In this document: positions 34,733 to 43,684 of the stretch, in pieces
Layout: each line of letters starts with the position of its first letter
How positions within the stretch are numbered: position 1 is the first letter of the stretch
DNA from: Bermanella sp044597725
GTDB lineage: Bacteria; Pseudomonadota; Gammaproteobacteria; Pseudomonadales; Oceanobacteraceae
NCBI RefSeq assembly: GCF_044597725.1
Contig: NZ_CP139003.1
Location: 620,001 to 684,000, forward strand
Direction of reading: 5' to 3'
DNA length: 64,000 nucleotides
Program-made: the position numbers and the translations under genes
The notes under the pieces: generated by a model
What the model was told of the DNA's origin: nothing
The model's input: the letters and a program-made list of their open reading frames with translations, nothing else
Database searches by the model: none

Positions 34733-36067
34733 ATGACTTCCACCGAAACCCGTTCTGTTAGTACGCTTGCGTTAATTTATGCCCTAAGAATGTTTGGCTT
34801 GTTTATGGTGCTGCCAGTTTTGGCCCTATATGCAGCCGATTATCAAGCGGCTAGTGCTACCTTGGTGGGTATTGCCATTGGGGCTTATGGCTTAACACAA
34901 GCATGTTTGCAGTTACCCTTTGGCATTTGGTCCGATCGTATCGGGCGAAAACCAGTCATCCTGTTAGGTTTAGTATTATTCACTCTAGGCAGTGTATTGG
35001 CCGCCAGTGCCGAGCATATTTGGATGCTGATATTAGGTCGAGCGTTGCAAGGGGCTGGGGCTATCGCCAGCACCTTAATGGCCTTAATGACCGATTTAAC
35101 CCGAGAAGAGAACCGCACCAAAGCCATGGCGAGTATCGGTGCCAGTATTGGTTTGGCATTTACACTGGCCATGGTGGCTGGGCCAGCTTTATCTAGTTGG
35201 TTGGGCCTATCAGGTCTATTTATGTTAACCGCGGTACTTTCGGTTATTGCCATGGGGCTTATTGTCTGGGCGGTCCCCTCGCCACAGGTTCATGTGCGTT
35301 CGCGCGATAGCCGAGCGTTTATCCATCAGCTGGCCGATGTGGTGAAACATCCGCAATTAGCTCGTCTAAGCATTGGTATATTTGTATTGCATGCCGTTTT
35401 GGTGGCGTGTTTTGTTGCTATGCCGGTACTTCTCAAACAATCGGGTCTGGCGGCGGCCGACCATTGGTACGTATATTTACCTGTGATGCTGGTGTCATTC
35501 TTGGCCATGGTACCGTTCATTATTGTTGCTGAAAAACGACAAAAAATGAAACCCGTATTGGCATTAGCGGTTGCCCTTTTGAGTGTGAGTTTGTTACTGA
35601 TGTGGTGGTTTAGCAATGCATTCTGGGGGCTTGTTGTGGCCTTGTGGATATTCTTTCTAAGCTTCAACATTCTTGAGGCCAGTCTACCTTCTTTGGTAAG
35701 CAAGTTTGCACCTGCAGGTTTTAAAGGCAGCGCCATGGGGGTTTACAGTACGTGTCAGTTTTTAGGTGCCTTCATCGGTGGTATAGTGGGAGGATACGTC
35801 AGTGATACTTGGGGCCTAAACTGGGTTTTTGTTGCTATGTTGCCCTTAGTGTTACTATGGCTGGTGCTGGTCAGCACCATGAATCCGCCAAAGCATCTAA
35901 TGAGTTATCGAGTAGCGTTAGGGCAAAATACTCAGGTGGATGAACTTCAAAAAGAGCTTATGTCCATTCCTGGGGTATACGAAGTCATGATTTTGGACCA
36001 GGCGGCCTATTTAAAGGTAGACAATAAAACCTTTAATCCGACATTATTAAAACCACTGAATTTATAA
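34733..36067 (+). CDS. YajR-like MFS transporter with C-terminal YAM domain
   Basis: A 444-residue protein with 12 membrane segments. The loop 2-3 signature is GIWSDRIGRKPVIL, which is the MFS motif A form. After residue 380 comes a ferredoxin-like YAM domain (TQVDELQKELMSIPGVYEVMIL), as in E. coli YajR. Substrate unknown; the family is annotated as drug or metabolite efflux. It is directly upstream of ssb (27 bp) and downstream of divergent uvrA and its neighbour, an order shared with Pseudomonas. Confidence 0.88.
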   Translation: MTSTETRSVSTLALIYALRMFGLFMVLPVLALYAADYQAASATLVGIAIGAYGLTQACLQLPFGIWSDRIGRKPVILLGLVLFTLGSVLAASAEHIWMLILGRALQGAGAIASTLMALMTDLTREENRTKAMASIGASIGLAFTLAMVAGPALSSWLGLSGLFMLTAVLSVIAMGLIVWAVPSPQVHVRSRDSRAFIHQLADVVKHPQLARLSIGIFVLHAVLVACFVAMPVLLKQSGLAAADHWYVYLPVMLVSFLAMVPFIIVAEKRQKMKPVLALAVALLSVSLLLMWWFSNAFWGLVVALWIFFLSFNILEASLPSLVSKFAPAGFKGSAMGVYSTCQFLGAFIGGIVGGYVSDTWGLNWVFVAMLPLVLLWLVLVSTMNPPKHLMSYRVALGQNTQVDELQKELMSIPGVYEVMILDQAAYLKVDNKTFNPTLLKPLNL

Positions 36068-36094
36068 AATAAAGCCTGAGGGCGGAGAACGAAT

Positions 36095-36727
36095 ATGGCA
36101 CGAGGTAGTGTAAATAAAGTTATCATCATAGGCTCGTTGGGTCGCGACCCCGAAATGCGTTACTTGCCTAATGGTAATGCCGTGTGCAGCTTGAGTGTTG
36201 CGACTGACGAAGGCTATAAAGATCGCAATACCGGCCAGCAAGTGGATAAAACCGAATGGCACCGCGTAGAGGCCTTTGGTCGCTTGGCTGAAATTATTGG
36301 TGAATATCTTAAAAAAGGCAGCAAAGTCTATTTTGAAGGTAAGCTGCGTACAGACGAATATGAAAAAGATGGCATTAAACGCTATTCAACCAAGATCATT
36401 GCTAATGAAATGACCATGCTTGATTCACGTAATGGCCAGCAAGATAACAATATGGGTTATGGTGCACCTCAGGGTATGCCGCAGCAACAGCAGCCTCAAC
36501 AACCGGCACCGCAGCAGGGTTATGCACAACAACCTGCGCCGCAAGCTCAGCCACAGCAAGCGCCTGCCGCGCCCTATGGTCAACCTGCTCAGCAACCACA
36601 ACAAGCACCTTATGGACAACCGCAACAAGCGCCACAACAAGGTCAGCCGCAACAAGCTCCGCAGCAAGCCCCTCAACCGCAGCCGAGCAATGCGTTTGAT
36701 GACTTTGACGACGACATTCCGTTTTAA
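36095..36727 (+). CDS. ssb: Ssb, single-stranded DNA-binding protein
   Basis: A 210-residue protein. The OB fold (1-110) includes VNKVIIIGSLGRDPEMRYLPNG and WHRVEAFGRLAEIIGEYLKKGS. A linker of about 70 residues is almost wholly Gln, Pro, Ala, Gly and Tyr, followed by the acidic tip DDFDDDIPF that recruits partner proteins. The linker DNA is strongly repetitive (CAACAAG and CAGCAGC units) and could change length by slippage. Confidence 0.97.
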   Translation: MARGSVNKVIIIGSLGRDPEMRYLPNGNAVCSLSVATDEGYKDRNTGQQVDKTEWHRVEAFGRLAEIIGEYLKKGSKVYFEGKLRTDEYEKDGIKRYSTKIIANEMTMLDSRNGQQDNNMGYGAPQGMPQQQQPQQPAPQQGYAQQPAPQAQPQQAPAAPYGQPAQQPQQAPYGQPQQAPQQGQPQQAPQQAPQPQPSNAFDDFDDDIPF

Positions 36728-36756
36728 TAGTCGTAATGATTTACAAATAATCACTC

Positions 36757-36783
36757 AAGAGCCCTTATTAAAAGGGCTTTTTT
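36757..36783 (+). terminator. rho-independent terminator after ssb
   Basis: AGCCCTT pairs with AAGGGCT around a 5-base loop, then a run of five T and TTG. Located 30 bp after the ssb stop. Confidence 0.85.
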
Positions 36784-36865
36784 GTTTTTACTTAAAACTA
36801 ATCCCTAGCACTTCAGCCTCAAGCTTGGTAAATTTGAGGCCTAATTTTTTGCCTAGTAGTGGTTC

Positions 36866-37723
36866 ATGGCGGCAGCATATCACATTGTTATTTTAGGGGC
36901 CGATAACCCAGTGGGGCGCGCGCTCACGGCGTTGGTTCGAGAGAAACAGCATGCTTTGCATGCCATATACAGCACAGACTGGGATTTAACCCAGTTAGAA
37001 AAAGTGCAGCACCGCCTTACTGAGTTATCGCCTAATATTGTTATTAATTGTATTCGTCCCTTTGGTTCGGGCACCACGCCGCATATCGCAAGCGTATTGG
37101 CACAAGCATGTCGCGGGCTAGATATTCCTTTGGTGCAGTTATCAAGTAACGCGGTTTTTGCAGGCCAAGAACCTCAACTTTTCAAAGAAGATGATGAGGC
37201 GTTTCCGGGTACCGCCATTGGTCAACAGGTATTGGCGGTGGAAAATGCCATTGTAAGCTCGTGTCCGCAGCATATGATTTTACGAGTGGGGTGGTTATTT
37301 AGCTCCGAAGGACATGATGACGTTTCTAAACTGCTTGAACTTGCTCGCAGTGAAGAAATTTTGTATTTGAGTGACGCAAAAACTATGTATCCCACCTCAG
37401 CATGTGATATTGCCTTGGTGTTGATGGCCATGGTAAACCAGTGTCGTTATGCTCCTCTTTGGGGAACATACCATTATGCCAGTGCAGAAAAGACCACACT
37501 ATTTAAATTCGCTGAGGTGGTAGCAGCGGAAGCTCGTCAATATGAAGACCTGCCTTTGCAGCAAATCGTGGCGGATGCAAGCCATGATATGAATGCTCAG
37601 TTTAGCGAAGCCAGCCCTCGTCTTAATACAAAAAAGATTCTCTATACCTTTGGTATTAAACCCAAACCTTGGCGACAAGCCCTTTCCCGCATTCTTAAAA
37701 CTCGATATAACAAGCGTAAGTAA
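36866..37723 (+). CDS. RmlD-like NAD(P)-dependent sugar-nucleotide reductase
   Basis: A 285-residue short-chain dehydrogenase of the RmlD/dTDP-4-dehydrorhamnose reductase type. The N-terminal ILGADNPVGRALTAL is a Rossmann glycine motif. NCIRPF, LSSNAVF and the GTYHYASAEKTTLFKFA stretch fit the RmlD plan. The Tyr-x3-Lys pair is not clear, so substrate and even activity are uncertain. No other rhamnose genes are near. It precedes the msh operon by 82 bp and may be its unrelated neighbour. Confidence 0.7.
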   Translation: MAAAYHIVILGADNPVGRALTALVREKQHALHAIYSTDWDLTQLEKVQHRLTELSPNIVINCIRPFGSGTTPHIASVLAQACRGLDIPLVQLSSNAVFAGQEPQLFKEDDEAFPGTAIGQQVLAVENAIVSSCPQHMILRVGWLFSSEGHDDVSKLLELARSEEILYLSDAKTMYPTSACDIALVLMAMVNQCRYAPLWGTYHYASAEKTTLFKFAEVVAAEARQYEDLPLQQIVADASHDMNAQFSEASPRLNTKKILYTFGIKPKPWRQALSRILKTRYNKRK

Positions 37724-37805
37724 GCCCAAATTTAGTTGGCAGCCTCATCAATTCCTTACTAGAGTTAAATTAGCTAAGTCTATAGTTTATCTCTAAAAGG
37801 AAAGG

Positions 37806-38798
37806 ATGCTTATTCGCATTTCATGGGATCCACGTCAGTGGTTTAAAAAGAAAGTAATCAAACCACCTGGTATTGTTTCTATTTGCTTGATGGAGACAGG
37901 GGTTGCTATTGCCTATGGCACAACAGATAGCCCCGAGCAGAAAGTCACCATCAAAAAAGCTGACTTTGCCCCACTTGCTCCTGCTGAACAGTTTGGTTTT
38001 ATTCGCGGCTGGCTTGAACGTAATAAGCTCATGCACGCCACGTGTCACCTGGTATTGGCACACCATGACTATGAATTAGAACTCGTCGAAACCCCGCCAG
38101 TGGCAGACAATGAATTAGCCGAGGCGGTACGCTGGCGCTGTAAGGATGTTTTAAGTACACCTATTAGTGATGCCGTATTGGAAATTATTCCATTACCTAA
38201 AGATGCGTATCGAGGTCGAATGGATATGCTTTATGTAACGGCCATCGATCGAACACGTTTAAAAAACAAAATTCAATTTATACGTAATATTGGTTTAGAT
38301 TTACAGGTAATTGATATATATGAAATGGCATTGCGTAATCTGGCTTTATATTTACCGGAAATGATGTCTGGCACCGTGGCATTGCTCGAGCTAAAAGAGA
38401 ACAATGGTACGCTATACATGTATAGCCATAATAACTTGTATTTAACGCGCAACATCGAGTTAGGCTTCTCAAGTTTTGTGCACACTGAGCAAGCCTTTCA
38501 GTTAGATGATGACGTAATGCTCGATAGACTTGCACTGGATTTACAGCGCTCACTTGATTATTACGAAAGTCAGCTCGGGAAAGGGATTACGTCAAAGCTT
38601 TATATCTTACCGTTTGAAAGTGAAGTTATTGACTTAAGTGAAGAATTACAAAATCGCTTAAGCGTCAAAATACAGCTCTATGATGCAAAAAAAACACTTC
38701 CTTTATCATCCTTAACAACATGGCCACCTCATTACAGTGCCTATATATTGCCCGCTTTAGGTGGCGTTCTGAGGAGGGTTGAAGATGCAACAGGTTAA
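37806..38798 (+). CDS. mshI: MshI, MSHA biogenesis protein (PilM-like)
   Basis: A 330-residue cytoplasmic actin-like protein of the PilM/MshI type, first gene of the pilus operon. SICLMETGVAIAYG and IDIYEMALRNLALYLPEM match the family layout, and EAVRWRCKDVLSTPI is the segment that in PilM faces the inner-membrane platform. AAAGGAAAGG sits close to the ATG. It overlaps the next gene by 14 bp. Confidence 0.85.
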   Translation: MLIRISWDPRQWFKKKVIKPPGIVSICLMETGVAIAYGTTDSPEQKVTIKKADFAPLAPAEQFGFIRGWLERNKLMHATCHLVLAHHDYELELVETPPVADNELAEAVRWRCKDVLSTPISDAVLEIIPLPKDAYRGRMDMLYVTAIDRTRLKNKIQFIRNIGLDLQVIDIYEMALRNLALYLPEMMSGTVALLELKENNGTLYMYSHNNLYLTRNIELGFSSFVHTEQAFQLDDDVMLDRLALDLQRSLDYYESQLGKGITSKLYILPFESEVIDLSEELQNRLSVKIQLYDAKKTLPLSSLTTWPPHYSAYILPALGGVLRRVEDATG

Positions 38799-39411
38799 TC
38801 TGTATCTGGATGAATTTAGACAGTCAGAGGTTCCTTATTCATTCGCTATTATTGGTATTATTACCGGTTACTGTGTTGTGGTTTGTTGTCTTATAAGTAT
38901 TGGTTTAGTGAGCTATAAATGGGTTCAAAAGAATCAACTGACAGAATTAGAAAAAGCGGCGATTGACTGGCAAGAACAACTGAATATAGCGGAACGACTT
39001 TATCCTGAACCAGAAGTTGATGCGGGCTTAATAAAGACACTTAGTCGTTTTGAAGAGAAAAAAGTAAAAAACGATAGAGTACTGAGTTATCTAGGGGGTA
39101 AAAACTTAACAACCAATAGTATTTCATTCTCTGATTATTTGGCTGTACTAAGCAAGGTACAAGAAAAGGGCGTATGGCTGAAAAAAGTGAGTATCGCAGA
39201 TTCTGGTAATGCTATTCGTTTAGAAGGGTATGTTTTGCAGGCTAAAGCGTTACCAAAGTATTTAGAAAAACTCAGTAAAAATCGAGTTATGAGTGGCATG
39301 AGTTTCAAAATATTTAACTTAAAAACTAACAATAATCTTATTGAGTTTATTGTTAGTACTCATATTGAGGAGGTTGGTTTTGAAGCCTTACTTGAAAATA
39401 CTCAAAAATAG
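38785..39411 (+). CDS. PilN-like MSHA platform protein (MshI2)
   Basis: A 208-residue bitopic protein with one membrane segment (about 20-45) after QQVNLYLDEFR, the short conserved PilN N-terminus that docks on the PilM-like partner. The periplasmic part is a coiled coil followed by a small ferredoxin-like fold. ATG at 38785 is chosen because GAGGAGG ends seven bases before it. In Vibrio and Shewanella the corresponding product is sometimes called MshI2. Confidence 0.78.
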   Translation: MQQVNLYLDEFRQSEVPYSFAIIGIITGYCVVVCCLISIGLVSYKWVQKNQLTELEKAAIDWQEQLNIAERLYPEPEVDAGLIKTLSRFEEKKVKNDRVLSYLGGKNLTTNSISFSDYLAVLSKVQEKGVWLKKVSIADSGNAIRLEGYVLQAKALPKYLEKLSKNRVMSGMSFKIFNLKTNNNLIEFIVSTHIEEVGFEALLENTQK

Positions 39412-40027
39412 AACCAACAGCCTAAGTCTGCGGGATCGTCGTACCCTAGCGGTAGGTATAGGGGCTTCGGTGATATTGTTGTTTATCTTTTTGCTTTGGT
39501 TGCCAGTGGTGGAAGACTTATTCGAAATAAATCTGAATCAGAAACAACAACGTAAAATACTGGATGCTTCAAAACTAGCGATTGAGGGGTTAGAAGCACG
39601 TTCTAAAAAAGATGTTAATAGGCCATTTAAAGAAAAGCTATTAGCACTTAAAGAGCAGGTGAGTAACCAAGAAAAAGAAATTGAAAATTTAACTTCGGCA
39701 TTAGTATTGCCATCTAAAATGAGCGAAGTGTTCTATGAATTACTTGATGATAAGTTTATGCAAATTACTCAAGTAAATACATTAAAAGCTCAGCCTATTA
39801 CTTTGCAAGAAGCCAATACCGATGAACCTATATTATATAAACATGAAGTGATTTTAAATTTAAAGGGATCGTTCCCTAGCAGTGTTGACTATATAACAGC
39901 GCTAGAAAATGAACCATGGGAACTATATTGGGATGCTTTGGAATATCGATCTGATAACTATCCTGACGGAATATTGCAATTAAAAGTGCATACGGTTAGT
40001 ACAAGTGAAAGTGTAATAGGGCTTTGA
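39380..40027 (+). CDS. mshJ: MshJ, PilO-like MSHA platform protein
   Basis: A 215-residue bitopic inner-membrane protein. One membrane segment (VGIGASVILLFIFLLWLPVV) is followed by a coiled coil and a small periplasmic domain. The start is taken as TTG at 39380 because AGGAGG lies six bases upstream. It overlaps the preceding gene by 32 bp. A TTG further upstream (39341) would give a longer, poorly supported leader. Confidence 0.78.
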   Translation: MKPYLKILKNRTNSLSLRDRRTLAVGIGASVILLFIFLLWLPVVEDLFEINLNQKQQRKILDASKLAIEGLEARSKKDVNRPFKEKLLALKEQVSNQEKEIENLTSALVLPSKMSEVFYELLDDKFMQITQVNTLKAQPITLQEANTDEPILYKHEVILNLKGSFPSSVDYITALENEPWELYWDALEYRSDNYPDGILQLKVHTVSTSESVIGL

Positions 40028-40028
40028 T

Positions 40029-40376
40029 GTGAACTCTAAAGTACTTATATTTATATTCACGATCATACCTTGGGCATGGAGCAGTCTTGCCTTTGACCCT
40101 ATGGCGCCACCTAATATGGAACAAACAAACACTGAAATAAAGGTGAATGAAAGAGTTTCTGAAAAAGCACTACTGCTTCAACAGATAACATTGTTAAAAA
40201 ACCATTCAACGGCTGTTATAAACAATACGCTTCTTCGCGAAAAAGACGTAATTGATGGTTGGAAAGTTATAAAAATTGGGCAGTTTAGCGTTGATTTACG
40301 TAAAAGCCAAAAAACAAAAACTATCTATGTTATGCAATTAGAGTCTGATATTAAACAGACAAGGAAGGCACCATGA
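40029..40376 (+). CDS. mshK: MshK, PilP-like MSHA protein
   Basis: A 115-residue periplasmic protein with an N-terminal hydrophobic signal ending SSLAF. The remaining part has one small beta domain (GWKVIKIGQFSVDLRK), like PilP and MshK, that links the platform to the secretin. The start is GTG one base after the mshJ stop. It overlaps mshL by four bases. Confidence 0.75.
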   Translation: MNSKVLIFIFTIIPWAWSSLAFDPMAPPNMEQTNTEIKVNERVSEKALLLQQITLLKNHSTAVINNTLLREKDVIDGWKVIKIGQFSVDLRKSQKTKTIYVMQLESDIKQTRKAP

Positions 40377-41911
40377 GAAGGTTGCTCTATATTACCATCA
40401 TAACAATACTGTTATCTTCATGTAGTAGCTTAGATCGTCAATCTTACCCGGTTTCTGAAAATGTTCTAAGTAATCTTGAATCAGAGATACATGCAGATGA
40501 AATAGTCCTAGAAGACGAACCTAAAAGCCCTGATCCTGTGCTTAATCAAGAGCGTTTTGATGTGGTGGCTAATGGTAGTGCTGCTGATGTTTTCTTTGAA
40601 AGTCTGGTTAACGATACCAATATTAATATTGTAGTTCACCCTGATATAAAGCATACCATTAGTTTACGCTTAAAAAATGTAACACTAGAAGAAACCTTAC
40701 AGGCGGTACGTGATCACTATGGCCTTCAATATCGAGCGACCCCATACGGCTATCAAATATTGCCTAAAGATCTACAAAACCAAGTCTTTCACGTTAATTA
40801 TTTAAATGTTGCCCGACAAGGTAGCAGTGGTTTGTCGGTAGCCAGTGGGCAAATTTCAAGTGCCGATATTGACGGTAGTGGCCGAGAAAACAGTCAGTCT
40901 GGCGTTTCTACGGCAAGCCGAATTGATACTCAAGCCAATACTGACTTCTGGAAGAGCTTATCCCAATCTGTTTCTATGCTTGTGGGAAGTGGTGATGGAC
41001 GGCGGGTAATTGTTGATGGGCAGGCTGGTTTAGTTGTGGTGAGGGCCTACCCTAATGAGCTTGCATCTGTGGCCGACTTTTTAAAGAAAGCAGAATATTC
41101 CTTGCAAAAGCAGGTTGTGATTGAAGCAAAAATATTGGAAGTACAGCTAAACGATGGTTTTCAATCAGGAATCGAGTGGGATGGAATCGCATCATCAGGC
41201 AGCACTAACTTTACTCCAAGCCTTAACTCTCAACGAGTGAGTAATGCCGGAGACAGTGCTGGTATATTTTCAGTTGCATTCTCAGGCTCTGATTTTAGCG
41301 GTGTTATTCAGATGCTAAAAACGCAAGGAAAAGTTCAAGTGCTATCGAGCCCTCGGATATCAACCGTTAATAATCAAAAAGCCATTATTAAAGTAGGTAC
41401 AGATGAGTTTTTTGTTACTGATGTGAGCACCAATACCACAACAACTACCACGACTACAAATACCAGCCCTGAGGTCACACTAACCCCTTTTTTCTCAGGC
41501 ATAGCGTTGGATGTAACACCGCAAATTGGTCGAAACAATGATGTAATCTTACATGTCCATCCAAGCGTTACGGAAGTGGTAGAGCGCAATAAAATCATTG
41601 AGCTAGGAGAAGAAACATTTGATTTGCCCCTAGCCTTTAGCAGTATACGAGAAACAGACAGTATTATTCGCGCCAAGAATGGTCAAGTTGTGGCTATTGG
41701 TGGCCTGCTTCAAGATAGGCAAACACGGAGTGATAGCAGTATTCCATGGCTTTCAAAAATACCTATATTTGGCATGTTATTTCGGCAAACCAATCAAGAG
41801 ACGGTAAAAAGTGAGCTAGTCATATTATTGCAGCCTAAAGTTCTTACTGATGATAATCAAGAAGATAAGATTCGTGATCTTAAAAATACATTTCCATATT
41901 GGAAGCGGTAA
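40373..41911 (+). CDS. mshL: MshL, MSHA pilus secretin
   Basis: Outer-membrane secretin pore for the pilus. The 512-residue protein is a lipoprotein (LLSSC, cysteine 17). N domains include VHPDIKHTISLRLKNVTLEETL and VVVRAYPNELASVADFLKKAE. The C-terminal secretin core has QVLSSPRISTVNNQKAIIKVG and VAIGGLLQDRQTR. A run of Thr (about 347-356) interrupts the core where other MshL proteins also vary. Confidence 0.92.
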   Translation: MRRLLYITIITILLSSCSSLDRQSYPVSENVLSNLESEIHADEIVLEDEPKSPDPVLNQERFDVVANGSAADVFFESLVNDTNINIVVHPDIKHTISLRLKNVTLEETLQAVRDHYGLQYRATPYGYQILPKDLQNQVFHVNYLNVARQGSSGLSVASGQISSADIDGSGRENSQSGVSTASRIDTQANTDFWKSLSQSVSMLVGSGDGRRVIVDGQAGLVVVRAYPNELASVADFLKKAEYSLQKQVVIEAKILEVQLNDGFQSGIEWDGIASSGSTNFTPSLNSQRVSNAGDSAGIFSVAFSGSDFSGVIQMLKTQGKVQVLSSPRISTVNNQKAIIKVGTDEFFVTDVSTNTTTTTTTTNTSPEVTLTPFFSGIALDVTPQIGRNNDVILHVHPSVTEVVERNKIIELGEETFDLPLAFSSIRETDSIIRAKNGQVVAIGGLLQDRQTRSDSSIPWLSKIPIFGMLFRQTNQETVKSELVILLQPKVLTDDNQEDKIRDLKNTFPYWKR

Positions 41912-41918
41912 GTAAATT

Positions 41919-43676
41919 GTGAATAGAGATCAGCAAAGTAAAGTACGAGTAGGTGACTTATTAGTTGAGAAAAATATTATTTCTCAAGAACAGTTACTCA
42001 TGGCTTTAGATGAACAAAATCGGTCTGGACGCAAGTTAGGTCGCAGTATTATCGATCTCGGCTTTGTAACCGAAGATAAGTTATTAATGGAGCTTTCTTC
42101 GCACTTTGCTATGCCATTTATCGATATATCCCGATTTCAATTTGATAACGAAGTAACACGGCGTTTACCTGAAAGCTTAGCCCGTCGTTTCCGTGCAATT
42201 ATTCTTATCGAAGAAGAATATCAATATTTTGTCGGGTTTGTTGATCCATTAGATATCCTTGCGGTTGATGAAATACAGCGTGTTCTAAAGAAAAAAGTCG
42301 TTCCGGCCTTTGTTAAAGAACAAGACGTGTTAAATGCGATAGACCGTATTTATCGCCGCACCGAACAAATTGCTTCATTAGCCGGTGAGCTAGAAGAAGA
42401 GCTAGGTGAAACGGATGTTGACTTAGCTACCTTGTTAGCACAATCAGATGCCAGTGAGGCTCCAGTAGTAAGACTTTTACAAAACATCTTTGAAGATGCA
42501 GTGCAAGTTAATGCCTCCGATATACATATAGAGCCTGATGAAAGTGTCTTGCGTGTGCGTTTGAGAATTGATGGCGAGCTGCAAGAGCAGGTCATGAAGG
42601 AACGCCGGGTTGTGGGTGCTTTGGTCAGTCGTTTAAAAATTATGAGTGGTTTGGATATTGCCGAAAAAAGGTTACCGCAAGATGGTCGATTTAATATTCG
42701 TATTCTTAATCACAGTGTTGATGTGCGGTTATCGACCTTGCCTACACAGTATGGTGAAGCAGTTGTTATGCGACTACTGGATCAAAGCCAAGGCCTGCTG
42801 GATGTTAGTTCTTTAGGCATGACAAAAAAAGTACGAGAACGCTTTTCTACTCTGATTACCAGGCCCCATGGACTTATATTGGTAACAGGCCCAACCGGCA
42901 GTGGTAAAAGTACTACTTTATATGCTGCACTTAATAGTTTAAATGCATCTAATAAAAAGATTATAACGGCTGAAGACCCGGTGGAATATCGTTTGCCGCG
43001 CATTAATCAAGTTCAAGTAAACTCAAAAGTGGGCTTAAGTTTTGCGCGTATCCTCAGAACCGCGTTAAGGCAAGACCCAGATATTATGTTAATTGGTGAA
43101 ATGCGTGATACCGAAACCATGGAAATAGCTTTAAGGGCTGCCATGACAGGGCACTTGGTTTTGTCTACGTTACATACTAATGATGCCATATCGAGTGTTA
43201 TGCGATTAATGGATATGGGTGCAGATGCCTATTTAATAGCATCAAGCTTACGCGCTGTTATTGGTCAGCGTTTAGTTAGAAAACTTTGTCAAAATTGTAA
43301 ACAGGAATATACCCCCTCGCCCCAAGAACAAAGTTGGTTGTTAGGGTTAACCGAAAAAATGGGCGAGGAAGTTAGTGGAAAAAATCGTGATTTTACTTTT
43401 TATAAAGGCGAAGGCTGTAATCATTGTTCAAATACGGGTTATGTTGGCCGTACTGGTGTTTACGAATTACTTGAGTTAGATGATGGCATGCTTGATGCCT
43501 TAAGGGGGGGGAACATAGCGGAGTTTAGTCAACGTGCCAGAAGCAGTAAACACTATATGCCTTTAGCAGAGAGTGCCCTCGATTATGCTATTCATGGATA
43601 TACCAGTATTAGCGAAGTATTTAAAATTTCAGCGAGTCTAGATGACACCGCCCTTTCTATTGAAAGTTTACGGTAG
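41919..43676 (+). CDS. mshE: MshE, MSHA pilus extension ATPase
   Basis: A 585-residue PilB/GspE-type ATPase that powers pilus extension. The N-terminus has two MshEN-like repeats (RVGDLLVEKNIISQEQLLMA at about 10-29 and KLGRSIIDLGFVTEDKLLME further on), the fold with which Vibrio MshE binds c-di-GMP. Walker A is GPTGSGKS at about 324-331, Walker B is LIGEMRD, and a tetracysteine zinc site is CQNC plus CNHC. The start is GTG. In Vibrio mshM and mshN lie between mshL and mshE; here the gap is seven bases. Confidence 0.94.
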   Translation: MNRDQQSKVRVGDLLVEKNIISQEQLLMALDEQNRSGRKLGRSIIDLGFVTEDKLLMELSSHFAMPFIDISRFQFDNEVTRRLPESLARRFRAIILIEEEYQYFVGFVDPLDILAVDEIQRVLKKKVVPAFVKEQDVLNAIDRIYRRTEQIASLAGELEEELGETDVDLATLLAQSDASEAPVVRLLQNIFEDAVQVNASDIHIEPDESVLRVRLRIDGELQEQVMKERRVVGALVSRLKIMSGLDIAEKRLPQDGRFNIRILNHSVDVRLSTLPTQYGEAVVMRLLDQSQGLLDVSSLGMTKKVRERFSTLITRPHGLILVTGPTGSGKSTTLYAALNSLNASNKKIITAEDPVEYRLPRINQVQVNSKVGLSFARILRTALRQDPDIMLIGEMRDTETMEIALRAAMTGHLVLSTLHTNDAISSVMRLMDMGADAYLIASSLRAVIGQRLVRKLCQNCKQEYTPSPQEQSWLLGLTEKMGEEVSGKNRDFTFYKGEGCNHCSNTGYVGRTGVYELLELDDGMLDALRGGNIAEFSQRARSSKHYMPLAESALDYAIHGYTSISEVFKISASLDDTALSIESLR

Positions 43677-43684
43677 GGATTGTT

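Noticed and set aside
36420..36754. Overlapping frames rich in Arg/Leu on both strands of ssb
   Set aside because: They arise from the CAA/CAG-rich linker of ssb and have no other support.
41425..41465. Thr tract in MshL as phase-variable repeat
   Set aside because: Codons for Thr vary (ACC, ACA, ACT, ACG), so it is not a perfect DNA repeat; slippage is unlikely.
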